Shown here in pieces: positions 8,363-19,300 of a stretch of DNA of 64,000 nt. Every line of letters starts with the position of its first letter. Within the stretch, counting starts at the first letter, position 1. The DNA is from an uncultured Oscillospiraceae bacterium. Its GTDB lineage: Bacteria > Bacillota > Clostridia > Oscillospirales > Oscillospiraceae. A program made the position numbers and the translations under genes. A model generated the notes under the pieces. It saw nothing but the letters and a program-made list of their open reading frames with translations. It did not search any database and had not been told where the DNA came from. The stretch is from contig CAJUPS010000003.1 in assembly GCA_910588045.1 (NCBI GenBank), positions 60,270 through 124,269 on the forward strand, given 5' to 3'.

Positions 8363-9964
8363 ATGCCCAGAAAGAAAACTGTAATCTCTGATGAACAGCC
8401 TGCGGAGGCCCTGACCCCGGCCGAGGCCACCGGAGGGGAAAACACCGGTCAGGTCCCGGAGGCCGCTCCCGGCGAGGGGGGAGAAAATATCTCCGCCGGT
8501 GGAGAGGCTCCGTTTGACACCCCGCCCGCCGATCCCCCCGCCGGTGAGGAGCCGCCCGGCGATATGCCCTCTGATGGCGAGGCCCTGCCTGATGGTGAGG
8601 TCCAGCCTAACGACATCCCCCCTGACGGTGAGGCCCAGCCCGGCGACAGTGCGCCCAGTGAGGCCCCCGGCGCGACCTCTGACGGTTCCCCGTCTGATGG
8701 TACGCAGTGGGGTAATATGCCCCCCGATTTCCCCGCAGGTGAGGAGAACCCCTTCCCCGACGCGGGTGACGCCGCCGGTCCCCAGCCGCCCCAGGAGGAG
8801 CCGGGGCCGGAGAGCGACGATCCCGAGTACGGGGCGCTGCTCCAGGAGCTGGGTGAGGCGGGCCAGGGTGAGGCGGGCGCTGAGGACCCGCTGACACTGG
8901 ACCCGCCTCCCGGCGAGGAACCGGCTGGCGGCCCTGTGCCCACCGCCTCCGCCGGGCTGGAGGAGGGTATGACTGAGAGCGCCCAGCCCCAGCGACCCAG
9001 GGGCCGGTCCCGCCGTACCGAGAGCGCCGCTGCCCCCACTGCCGCCGATCCCCGCCGTGACCGGGTGCTGACCATTGAGGCCAGAGACGAGGTACAGACG
9101 GCGGAGGAGCGGGAGGCCATCATTTGGCATGAGATCCAGAACGCCCACTGGACCCGCCGCATCCTCACCGGCACCCTGGACGGCGTGGAGCGGACGGAAT
9201 CCGGCCTGACCGTTGCCGTGGTCAACTACAAGGGCTTCCGGGTGGCGATCCCCGTCAAGGAGATGATGCTGCTCACCGGCCGTCTTCCCTCCGGCGCTGA
9301 CTTCCAGGAGCTGATGGGCCGGATGCGGGGCATCCTCACCGCCCGGCTGGGTTCCGAGATCGACTTCATCGTGAAGGGCCATGAGAACAAGAGCCGCAGC
9401 GTGGTCGCCAGCCGCAAGGACGCCATGTACCGCAAGCGTCAGACCTTCTACCTGGATAAAGACGAGCGGGGCGAGCCCATGATCTATGAGGGCCGGGTGG
9501 TCCAGGCCCGGGTGGTGGCGGTAGCCGAGAAGGTGGTCCGGGTGGAGGTGTTCGGTGTGGAGTGCGCTATCCTGGCCCGGGGCCTGTCCCGCGCCTGGGT
9601 GGGCGACGCTGCCGAGCACTACCATGTGGGCGACCGCATCCTGGTCCGGGTGCAGAAGATCACCGGCACCACAGTGGAGGATCTGTCCATCACTGCCGAT
9701 GTGCGCAGCACCTCCGCCGACACCGCCGCAGACGACCTGAAGAAATGTGTGCGGCAGGGCCGGTACGCTGGCCGTGTCACCGATGTGCGGGGCGGCGTAC
9801 TGTATGTCCGGCTCAACAACGGCGTCAACGCCATCGCCCACTCCTGCTATGACCGCCGCACCCCCGGCAAGGGGGATGACGTCAGCTTCGCGGTCACTCG
9901 GCTGGATGAAGAGCAGGGTGTGGCGGTCGGAAGCATTACCCGGATCATCAAACAAAATCTGTAA
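8363..9964 (+). CDS. S1-domain protein with long acidic tail
   Basis: This 533-residue cytosolic protein has an N-terminal disordered region of about 200 residues rich in Pro, Gly, Glu and Asp, then a structured part. Two segments near the C-terminus look like S1/OB-fold nucleic-acid binding modules: one around YEGRVVQARVVAV...VGDRILVRVQKI and one around GRYAGRVTDVRGG...VSFAVTRL. Similar S1-domain proteins sit beside virD4 in Clostridial ICEs. It could bind RNA or transferred single-stranded DNA. It follows VirD4 by six bases, indicating one operon. Confidence 0.75.
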   Translation: MPRKKTVISDEQPAEALTPAEATGGENTGQVPEAAPGEGGENISAGGEAPFDTPPADPPAGEEPPGDMPSDGEALPDGEVQPNDIPPDGEAQPGDSAPSEAPGATSDGSPSDGTQWGNMPPDFPAGEENPFPDAGDAAGPQPPQEEPGPESDDPEYGALLQELGEAGQGEAGAEDPLTLDPPPGEEPAGGPVPTASAGLEEGMTESAQPQRPRGRSRRTESAAAPTAADPRRDRVLTIEARDEVQTAEEREAIIWHEIQNAHWTRRILTGTLDGVERTESGLTVAVVNYKGFRVAIPVKEMMLLTGRLPSGADFQELMGRMRGILTARLGSEIDFIVKGHENKSRSVVASRKDAMYRKRQTFYLDKDERGEPMIYEGRVVQARVVAVAEKVVRVEVFGVECAILARGLSRAWVGDAAEHYHVGDRILVRVQKITGTTVEDLSITADVRSTSADTAADDLKKCVRQGRYAGRVTDVRGGVLYVRLNNGVNAIAHSCYDRRTPGKGDDVSFAVTRLDEEQGVAVGSITRIIKQNL

Positions 9965-9975
9965 AGGAGTCGCCT

Positions 9976-11130
9976 ATGAAGCATTTGAGGCATCTGGCGC
10001 TGTCGGTGCTGCTGGTGCTGTCGCTGATGACTACCGCCCTGGCTGCGGAGGTTCCGGTCAGTCTGGTGGTGGAAAACCTCAACGGCCAGCAGCGCATCGT
10101 CAAGACCTATGAGCTTCCCCCCGGCACTGACCCTGAGACCTTGAAGGAGCCGTCGTTTACCTACGACGGCTTCACCTATACCTGGGCCTATACCACCAAG
10201 GACGAACATACCTTCCTGGAAACCAAGGCCGTGACCGAGACGGTGACGGTGGAGACCGGGAAAAAGGACCTCAATACCGTCCTGGAGCAGCTGGCCCCCA
10301 GCATCCCCTACGATGACGGGGAATTTACCGGCGAACTGGCCCTGGATCATACCACCATCACCACCGAGGCGGCGGGCTACGCCACCAAGAGCGGGAGGGT
10401 GACCGCCACCAAGACCATCGGGCCGCTGGACCGGAATGATATGTCCTATGTTCCGGCCACCACCGTCAAGGACGGCAGGACGCTCACCCTCTCCAATGTG
10501 GAGTGGCAGGTCATCGGCACCGATTTGGTGGGCGATACGCTGGCTCCCTCCAGCTATCAGGCGGTAGCTACCTACTCCGCCTCCACCAGCTATCAGGTCG
10601 CCACCGGCTACGTCTCCACGGCGGAGTACAAGGGGACCGTGACCGCCTCCGGTATTGAGAGCATCACCTACACTGTGGTCTATGTGGGGACGGAGATCGT
10701 ACCCGAGACCCCGCAGCCCACTGAGCCGGTCAAGCAGGGCGTTCCCCTGTCCGGCGGGAGTATGGCCGCTATCGGCGGGACACTTCTGCTGGTGCTTCTG
10801 CTGGCGGCGCTGGCCGGGGGTGGCATCTGGCTGTACCTGCACCGCAAAAATGTCTACATCTATGTCCCCGGCGATAAGCCCAGGGACTACAAGCTGATCG
10901 CCAAGTTCCGGGTGGACCCCCAGCGGCCGGAGGTGGACATCACCGGCCTGGACCCCTACCCGGAGAGTATCATCGCGGTGGAGATCAAACGGCCCCTGGC
11001 AAAGAAGCTGCTGGGCCAGACCTTCACCGTCCATCACCGGTCAGCTGACTATACCTATACCGTTCTCCAGGACCGCCCCGGAGATTGGCATGAATTTGAT
11101 CCGACCGAAGAAAAGGAGGAATCTATTTGA
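9976..11130 (+). CDS. Membrane-anchored surface protein
   Basis: This 384-residue protein has a signal peptide ending ALAA near residue 24, an extracellular beta-rich region rich in Thr, Tyr and Val, and one membrane segment at about residues 260-283. A cytosolic C-terminal domain of about 100 residues follows, with an acidic end. It lies between the S1 protein and the sortase with coupled translation, so it probably belongs to the mating-pair or envelope apparatus. Function is unknown; no enzyme motif is visible. Confidence 0.65.
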   Translation: MKHLRHLALSVLLVLSLMTTALAAEVPVSLVVENLNGQQRIVKTYELPPGTDPETLKEPSFTYDGFTYTWAYTTKDEHTFLETKAVTETVTVETGKKDLNTVLEQLAPSIPYDDGEFTGELALDHTTITTEAAGYATKSGRVTATKTIGPLDRNDMSYVPATTVKDGRTLTLSNVEWQVIGTDLVGDTLAPSSYQAVATYSASTSYQVATGYVSTAEYKGTVTASGIESITYTVVYVGTEIVPETPQPTEPVKQGVPLSGGSMAAIGGTLLLVLLLAALAGGGIWLYLHRKNVYIYVPGDKPRDYKLIAKFRVDPQRPEVDITGLDPYPESIIAVEIKRPLAKKLLGQTFTVHHRSADYTYTVLQDRPGDWHEFDPTEEKEESI

Positions 11131-11963
11131 AACACATCAGAAAAATCGCGGGCCTGATGCTGTCCCTGGCGGCGGCGCTGTCCATGGCAGTCCCGGCCTT
11201 TGCCTCGGACTACTCTTTTACCACGGACGCCCCCCAGGACTTCTACGGCAGCACCAGCTATGAGGACGTCTACGGCTCCCAGTACAACTACGGCGGCAGA
11301 AATGTGGTGGACTACCAGGTGCCGGAGCTGGAGTACGGAGTCCAGAGCACCACCATGACCGGCGTGATGGAGCGCACCATCCTCCCCGGCCTCCAGCAGA
11401 CTGTGGGAACTGGCGGAGGCGGCTACGGCGTGGCCGGGGGCGGCGGCCCCATTACGGTGCTGGTCGAGGGCACCGGAACCGGCGGCTCCACCTCTGTCAC
11501 CAACCCCACCGTTCCCACGCTCCCCACCACCCCCACCTATCAGCAGCCCGCCTACACCAGCGTGGAGGGTATGGCCTATAAGGACGGGCACATCGGAACC
11601 ATCAAAATCCCCTCCCTGAAAATCAACATGAAGGTCTGGGAGGGCGAGACCGCCGAGAGCATGAAAAAGGGCCTGGGCCATTACAGCTCCACCTCCGCCT
11701 GGGACGGCAATGTTTCGGTGTGCGGCCATAACCGGGGCAGCAAGTATGTCATCGGCTCCATCAAGGATTTGGAGCAGGGCGACACCATCACATACACTAC
11801 GGTCTACGGCACCCGGACCTATTCGGTCACGGAGGTGAAAATCATCTCCAATACCGACTGGAGCTATCTTCAGTCCACCGCCGACAACCGCATCACCATC
11901 ACCACCTGTCTGGCAGACCACCCCGAGAGCCGGGTCTTGGTCCAGGCGGTAGAAAAAAACTAA
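11127..11963 (+). CDS. Sortase
   Basis: This 278-residue exported transpeptidase probably attaches surface proteins to the wall. A signal peptide ends near AFA (residue 26), a Gly/Thr/Pro linker runs to about 145, and the sortase barrel follows. The catalytic set is visible: His201 in CGHNRG, Cys261 in TTCLAD and Arg269 in ESRV. The spacing suggests class D or B. It starts with a TTG that overlaps the preceding stop by four bases, after AAGGAGG. The likely substrate is the giant protein at 13350, which ends in LPKTGY. Confidence 0.88.
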   Translation: MKHIRKIAGLMLSLAAALSMAVPAFASDYSFTTDAPQDFYGSTSYEDVYGSQYNYGGRNVVDYQVPELEYGVQSTTMTGVMERTILPGLQQTVGTGGGGYGVAGGGGPITVLVEGTGTGGSTSVTNPTVPTLPTTPTYQQPAYTSVEGMAYKDGHIGTIKIPSLKINMKVWEGETAESMKKGLGHYSSTSAWDGNVSVCGHNRGSKYVIGSIKDLEQGDTITYTTVYGTRTYSVTEVKIISNTDWSYLQSTADNRITITTCLADHPESRVLVQAVEKN

Positions 11964-11973
11964 AGGGACATTG

Positions 11974-12002
11974 TTGAAAACCTTTGTTTCGTTCCGTATA
12001 AC
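11974..12002 (+). promoter_or_regulatory. Promoter for the SLH/hydrolase gene
   Basis: TTGAAA (11974-11979) and TATAAC (11997-12002) are 17 bp apart, 33 bases before the ATG at 12035. This would give the SLH gene its own transcript separate from the transfer operon. Confidence 0.55.
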
Positions 12003-12034
12003 AGTGTAGAATGATATGAACGGAGGTTTTCTCA

Positions 12035-13186
12035 ATGAGGAAAAAGTTTTTATCCCTGGCACTGGCAGCTGCGCTCTGTCTGAGCATGGCCGTTCCTGCT
12101 GTGGCCACCAGCCCGCCCTCTGAGCTGGAGGCGGCCGCGGCCTATGTGCGGGAGCGGGGCATCATGGTTGGCGACCAGAACGGCAATCTGAACCTGGACA
12201 CCGGACTGAACCGTGCGCAGCTGGCTGTGATCCTGACCCGGCTCTCCGATGAAACCGGGGATATGGGCCGGAACGCCGAATATTACCGAACAGTCTGCCC
12301 GTTCACTGATGTGCCGGAGTGGGCGATGCCCTACACCGGTTACTGCGCTGAAAAGAAGCTGATGTCCGGCTACGGCAACAGAACATTCGGCCCCAGCGAC
12401 CCGGTGACCCCGGCGGCGGCCTGTACGGTGCTGCTGCGCTACTTGGGATGCCCCGACAGTCAATGGAATTACAGTACCGCCTGCGGCAAAGCAATGGAAT
12501 TGGGACTTCTCCCCGCCGACGCAGCAGTTGGCTCCAGTATTTCCCGGGGGAACATCGCTATTCTGCTCTACCGGGCGCTGAACGGCGGCGACCCTGCATC
12601 CCCGCTGGGCGTAGGCACTGGCTACCTTGCCAATGGGAAGCCTGTCACCGAGGAAAATGTGCTGGAGCTTCTGCGCCAGCTGGAACAGGACTGGCCCCAT
12701 GGCACAGTCTGGGGCACGCACAATACGCCTGAAACCCACAAAAACGAGGTTCCCAGTACGGCGGCCAACCGTATTATGGACGTCTACTGGGTCAGCGAGT
12801 ATTACGGGTGCAGCGGCTACGCCTCCATGGTCAGCTCCCTGATTTTTGGCGATAAATCCAATCCTGGCCGCAGGGTGGACGACCTCACGCAGATTCGGCC
12901 CGGCGATATTCTGTTCCGGGTTCGGAACGACACCGGCTCTATCTGGCATGTGGTCATCGCGCTGGAGTCCCCCAATGAGATCGGCGCGTTCCACTACACA
13001 GACGGCAACCACGGCGGCATCGTCCGGTGGCCGGACAGGGAACGTCTATACGGAAGAGACAACTTGGACTGCTACGGCACGGAGGACAGGACCTACCACC
13101 TGGAAGCCTGGACCCGCTATCCGGAAACTGTACCGTTTACGGGCAGCAGTGTGAACGCATGGCCCACAGGAACCGCAGGTTCCTGA
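12035..13186 (+). CDS. SLH-domain protein with cysteine-hydrolase domain
   Basis: This 383-residue exported protein has a signal peptide ending near PAVA (residue 24), then three S-layer homology repeats at about 30-205 that would hold it to the cell wall. The C-terminal domain has a Cys259 in YYGCSGYAS, an IRPGDILF loop and His305 in WHVVIAL, the arrangement of NlpC/P60- or CHAP-like papain-fold hydrolases. It probably cuts peptidoglycan to open a path for the mating channel. GGAGG precedes the ATG and a dedicated promoter lies upstream. The substrate bond is not predictable from sequence. Confidence 0.72.
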   Translation: MRKKFLSLALAAALCLSMAVPAVATSPPSELEAAAAYVRERGIMVGDQNGNLNLDTGLNRAQLAVILTRLSDETGDMGRNAEYYRTVCPFTDVPEWAMPYTGYCAEKKLMSGYGNRTFGPSDPVTPAAACTVLLRYLGCPDSQWNYSTACGKAMELGLLPADAAVGSSISRGNIAILLYRALNGGDPASPLGVGTGYLANGKPVTEENVLELLRQLEQDWPHGTVWGTHNTPETHKNEVPSTAANRIMDVYWVSEYYGCSGYASMVSSLIFGDKSNPGRRVDDLTQIRPGDILFRVRNDTGSIWHVVIALESPNEIGAFHYTDGNHGGIVRWPDRERLYGRDNLDCYGTEDRTYHLEAWTRYPETVPFTGSSVNAWPTGTAGS

Positions 13187-13284
13187 CAGAATATTTCCTC
13201 AGAAAAGGAGGCGATTCATGTACCTCAAACCGCCCATCCCCCGGATGAACAGTCCCGGCCCATCAAGTAAATACCATCAGCCCA

Positions 13285-13315
13285 AGGGCTGCACGGTTTC
13301 GTGCAGCCCTTTTTC
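13285..13315 (+). terminator. Intrinsic terminator or attenuator before the giant gene
   Basis: An 11-bp perfect stem, AGGGCTGCACG (13285-13295) with CGTGCAGCCCT (13300-13310), has a four-base loop and is followed by TTTTCT. It ends the SLH transcript. A ribosome binding site and ATG at 13218 lie just before it, and the frame stays open into the giant gene, so attenuation is possible. Confidence 0.8.
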
Positions 13316-13349
13316 TATGCTCAAAACGAATAAAGGAGGAAACGCATTC

Positions 13350-16300
13350 ATGTTGAAAACTCTCTCCCAGAGCATCAAGTCCAACTGGAAACGCACCCTG
13401 TCCGGCCTGCTGGCGGTCATCACCATCATGGGGATGCTCCCGGCCACAGCCCTCGCGGCGGAGGGTGCGCCTGCCAGAGCGGCGGTCAGCGCCGCCACCC
13501 CCGTCTATGCTCCCACCGGCGATTTCGAGGTCAACATCGCCGGAGCCACCGGCTGGAACGGCACCTGTCTCCCCCTCCCGGTCTACAATGCCGAGAGCGG
13601 TGGGTCCCAGGTCGCGTCTGTTCCCGCCTCGGACAATGCCAAGCCCATCCCCTTCGCCGTTCTGGCCTACAACGGCGGCGATAGGGTCAAGGTGGGCCTC
13701 GCCGTTGACAGCGTCGGAAATGTGACTGCCTGGGAAGGCGGCCAACTGGGGAAGACCGGCTGGGTGGATAAAGAGCGCATCTTTATCAACCTGCCGGACG
13801 TCGTTCCCAGCATCGCCTACAACCTGACCAACAGCGGCGGCAGCATCTTCCAGGCCGCGGACGGGAAGGACATCCCCAACGTCACCGGGAAGCAGTTCTA
13901 TCCCAACGCCCGGCAGTTCAGCTCCCGGCTGAGCCGCTATGAGTATGTCGTCCCCTGTATGTTCAGCCTGGCCGAGCGGCTGGCAAAGGTCCAGCAGTCC
14001 GCCATGTCCAACGGCGAGACGCTGGTGATCTATGAGACCTTCCGGCCCGCCGGGGTCCAGGATGCCGTGCGGGACGGCTTCGCTTCCCTCTGGGACAGCG
14101 ACAGCGGTGTGTCCGCCGACATGGATAAGTCCATCGCCATGGGCTACGCCCGCAATCAGGGCTGGTTCATCGCCAAAGGCACGTCCAACCATCAGGCGGG
14201 TCTGGCTGTGGATATGAGCCTTGCCAAAGGCGACAGCGCGGAGCTGCATGAGTACACTCTGGACGGCGCTGCTTACCGGAAGTACGAGGACTGGACAGAG
14301 TATGAGATGCCCACCCGGATGCACGAATTGAGTTCGGCCGCCATCCGATTCCAAAAGCCTGTCAGCTCCTATACCATGCCCGGCGAGCTGGACAACTGGA
14401 CGGAGCGGTTCGCCGCCTCCGAGGGCGCAAAGCGTCTTCAGGGCTACTGCACCGCCGCCGGCCTGATTCCCCTCGCCAGTGAGTGGTGGCACTTCAACGA
14501 CCCCAACATGGCGAAGATCATGGCGAAGGGCAGCTACTCCGGCCAGGAGGCGGTCAATACCAAGGGCGGCTATACCATCGACCGGGCTTACAGCACGATC
14601 CCTTATCAGACGCTGACAGAGCTGAGCGGCGGCAATATCCGGCGCGCACCCGCCAAGGCCAACAGCGCCAGCTCCACCGGCGGCACAGGCGGCCTGAACC
14701 CCGGCAGCCCCGGCGGACAGAAGCCCACCACCAGCAATGTGGATTGGACCACCGACCCGAAGCGGACATTTCTCCGGTTTACGCTGATCGAGTTCCCGGA
14801 GGGCGTGGTCAAAGATATCAACAGCAACGACTACAACACCTGGCACGTTGTCGGGACGCCGCTCAACGTGGTCTGGGGCCAGGGCACCTATGAGAACTGG
14901 GATGCCGCCGCTTGCCGGAGCAAGATCACCTGGTTCAATTCCTGCGCTATGCAGTACAACGGCAAGGGCGCAAATGCCGCTCAGATGATGGCGGGCGGCA
15001 CAGGCGGGGTCTACGCCTACGACGCCACCAGCGGCTACAACCAGAAATGGGTGACCACCGCTGACGAGTTCCAGGCAGCGACCGGGATCACAGACGCGCA
15101 GAAGGAGCAGATGTTCAACTGCAACAGCTCCAAGTGGTCCACCGGCTGGGCCGACGGAGACTATACCTCCATGTGGGGCACCGACCCCAAGCCCGTTACT
15201 CCCGGCAATCTTTACAAGGTCTACAAGCCCAACGACGCCTTTTTGTACCTGCTGGGCCGCCTGAGCACCACCAGCAGCGGCAGCAGCTGGAGCAAGGACG
15301 AAGCGATCACGAAGTGGTCTGAGTACGTCCACGACGCCAGCGGCAACCTGCGCACCAAGTACCGGATCATCATTGAGACCGGCGGCGTATTTGTGGACCC
15401 GGATGGCATCCGCCGCGCCTATACCCTGCGGGAGATGATGGCCTATTCTCTCTATAACAGCGAGTCCACAACCAAGGGCAATCTGATTTACGACCAGTCC
15501 TCCACCATCCGCAACATGGCTCAGTGGATGCGGCAGAAGAAGGCCCAGTTTTTGGAGTATCCCCTGGACAGCAGCGGCACTCCCACCGGCGAGGAGCTGT
15601 GCTCCACCAACGGCTTTACCGAGGCGGACAGCTTCGTAGACAGCATCACAAAGGCCGCCAAGGTCAGAGACACGATCTTTTCCGAGCGGCGCTCCTACGG
15701 CCTGCACATCCTCAGCCCGTTCAACTTCGAGCGGCCCGAACCCACAGGCCCCTCCCTGGAGGTGACCAAAAAGGCCGGAGGCTCCATCCCCGCCGGGGAG
15801 ACCTGGAGCTTTACTGTGACCTACACCACCGGCAGACCGGCCAGCTTTACAGCTCAAAAGAACGACACGAACTGTACCAGCCAGGTCACAAACACCGGAA
15901 ACGGCCTGAAATTTACGTTGAAGGCCGATGAAACTATCCGCATCGAGTTTGAGGCGGATGACTCCTTCCGGTTTGAGGTTGCGGAGGACGATACCACCTA
16001 TCTGACCAATATCACTGGCACCGGCGGGACTGCCGATATGTCCGCCAAGAAATTTACCAGCAGCGGCGGCGCGTCTGCGGTGACCTTTACCAACGGCACC
16101 ACCATCACCGAGAAAAAGCCCGTCTATCTGAAGCTCAAAAAAATCGCCGCCAAGGACAAGAAGCCCCTGGCAGGCGCGGAGTTCTCTGTATATGCGGATT
16201 CCTCTTGCAGCGGCACACCTCTGGCCGTGATGACCACCGGCCCCGACGGCACAGCCAGCACCTCCGTCCCCAACATCGTGGAGGACGGCAAGAGCGTGAC

Positions 16301-19300
16301 CCTGTACGTCAAGGAGACCAAGGCCCCAGCGGGCTGTACTCCGCTGGCCTCTCCCTTTACCGTGACCTGCAAGGCCCCGGAAAACAGTACGGCGGCGGGA
16401 GCCGTCCAGGTGGGCCCTGCGGCTGGCATCGAGAACGGCGGCATCCCTGAGCCGGGGAAGGCCCTCCTGTTCAAGCGGGACGCCCTGACCAACATCGGCG
16501 TCGGCCCCGCCACGTTCAAGTTCTCCTCCGTCACCAACGGCGTCTACGAGTTTGACACCGATGAAGCCGGCGTACTGGAGAGCGTGCAGTGGTGGGACCC
16601 CACCGAGGCATCCGGGAAGTATATCAAGCCCGGCGAGTACGCTGTGACAGAGCTGATCCCGCCCCCCAACTACGAGCCCACCACCGAAGTCCAGCAAATC
16701 AAGCTGGAGCTGGACGCCAACGGCAACCCCATCCCCGCCGGGCCGCTGGTCTTCAAAAATCTGGCGAAGGTCGGATTGAAGATCGTGAAATATGACCGGC
16801 AGAGCCACCGGCCCATGGCGAATGTCACCTTTGAGATTTTCCGGGACGGCCTCTCCATTGGCAAATACGAGACCAACGCCAGCGGGGAGATCCTGCTGAC
16901 TGGCATCGAGCCGGGCACCTACCGGGCGGTTGAGGTGGACACCGGGGACGACAGCCATATCAAGGACACCGCTCCCCAGGAGATCGAGCTGACCGCCGGC
17001 TGCGGCGTCAAGGAGCTGTTCTTCTTCAACGACACCAAACCCGGCATGAAGCTGGTGAAGGTGGACAGCGCCGACCCCTCCAAAACCATCCCCAGCGTGA
17101 AGTTCAGCATCCGGGCCATCGACGGCAGCTACGGCCCCCAGGAGTTTGTCACGGACGGAAACGGTGAGATCGACCTGTCCAAGCTCCCCGTCGGCTCCTA
17201 TGAGGTAACGGAACTGGAGTGTCCCGGCTATGTGGTGGACAACGCCCAGCGGATCATCCATCTCCGGGCCAATGATACGGCGGAGTTTGTCTTTACCAAT
17301 ACCAAGAAGCCCAGTTTTAGGCTGATTAAGACCAGTGCGGACGGCTCCCCCCTGGATGGTGTGACATTCCGTATTGCTCCCATCGGGGACGCCAGCCACT
17401 CCATCGACCGCACCACCCAGAACGGCGGTGAAATCTCCGTAGACGGTCTGGAACCTGGAATTTACTCGGTGCAGGAAACCGCCACCTTGCCCAACCACAT
17501 TCTGGATACCACGGAGTACCATGTAGAGCTGTCCCCGGGCAAGGTCTCTGAGCTGCGTCTGAGCAACGACAAGAAGCCAGGTTTCCGCCTGATCAAAACC
17601 AGCGCAGACGGCACGCCCCTGGATGGCGTTACCTTCCGCATTGCCAGGATCGAGGACGGCAGCCGGTACCTGGACCGTACCACGAAAAACGGCGGTGAGA
17701 TCTTCGTGGAGGACCTGGAGCCGGGTATGTGGTCCGTGACTGAGATCGCCACCTTGCCAGACTACATTTTGGATAAAACGGAGCACCATGTAGAACTGTT
17801 CCCCAACAAGACCTCGGAACTGCGGTTAAAGAACGACAAAAAACCGCTGCTCACTTTGTCCAAGATTGACGCGGACAGCCAGCAGCCCATCCCCAACACC
17901 GTCCTGACCGTCAAGGCCCTGGACGGGACCTACCAGGACGACTGGAAAACCGGGCCGGACGGGACTGTCTCCCTGCGGGTGGACCCCGGGGTGTACCAGG
18001 TGACGGAGAAATCCGTACCTTCGCCCTACTACCTCCCGGATAAGGACGCCGACCGCACCCAAACTATTACCCTGGGCGCAAATGATGAGAAAACCCTCGT
18101 TTTCCGCAATCGGAAAGCCCCGGAAATCACGATTTTTAAGGAGAACAGTATCACCGGGGAGCCGATTGAACACGCCAAATTCCACATCACCTACACCAGC
18201 AACGGAGAGGCAGCGGAGGCTCCCGCCACCATCGACTACGGCGAGGTGTTCACGGATTCCAGAGGCGAAATCAAGGTCCACGAGTTGGGCAAGCGGCTGT
18301 ACCCGGGTGAGTTTACCATCACGGAACGGGCTCCAGCAGACGGGTTCCAGCTCAAAGAACCCATCACCCAGACGGTCATCATCCACGGCAACGAGAGCAA
18401 AACCGTCCGTTTTCAGAATACCCCCCTCTCAGCATTGGTGGTCTGGAAATATGATTCTGTCACCAGGGAACCCGTTGAGGGGGCCATTTTCCAGGTCAAG
18501 TATATGTCTGGCACCAGCGGCAGCGGCGGCACTGTCATTGGCACGTACAAGACCGGCCCCAGCGGGTCCTTCACTGTCAACCGGCTCAAAGCAGGGGCTT
18601 ACCTCGTGGAGGAACTGGCCAGCGACGGAGACCACGTCATGGATACCGCGCCCCAGACGGCCTATATCTCCGGCAACGAGCAGGACGTGGTGCAGCTCTA
18701 TTTTGGCAACAGCCCCAAGGGGGCCATTTTGCTCAAAAAAATTGATGCTGTGACCCACGAACCTTTAAGTGACTGCGAATTTTTTGTGACCGACAGCCAC
18801 GGGACCATGCTAGGCGACGCCAACGGCAAGTACACCACGGACAGCGCCGGGACCATCCTGATCTCCAATATCGACCCCGGAACGACTATCGTGGCGCGCG
18901 AGACCCGCTGCCGGCCAAATTATATTTTGGACGATGTGCCCCAGACGGCCACCATCAAGGCCGGCCAGACGGTGACTTTGGAGTTCCGCAACCAGCCCAA
19001 GGGTTCCGTCACGCTGTACAAATTCAGCAGCGTGGACCGCAAGACTCCCCTGGAGGGCGTAGGCTTCAAGATTACCTTTGCGGATGGTAAAGTCGTGGAT
19101 AACATTGGCGGAAAACTGTCCAGTAACGGTATCTATTATACGGATTCCGAGGGGCAGATCAGCATTTCTGGTGTAACAGGAACGCTGGTATTCACCGAAA
19201 TTTCCAGTGTTCCCGGCTACCTCATCGACGAAAACCGCAAGAGCCAGACCATTGTGGTCAACCCGGACGACCACCAGAGCGTCTACTTTTACAACCAGCC

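Noticed and set aside
8360..9955. A 531-codon minus-strand frame across the S1-domain gene.
   Set aside because: It is a low-complexity Gly/Ala/His/Leu frame with no domain, and the sense frame has S1-like modules and a good start.
13263..17789. A 1508-codon open frame antisense to the giant surface gene, plus others at 18810-20282 and 20286-21317.
   Set aside because: GC-rich coding DNA with biased third positions opens long antisense frames. These lack ribosome binding sites and recognisable domains, and the sense frame has clear Cna-B repeats.
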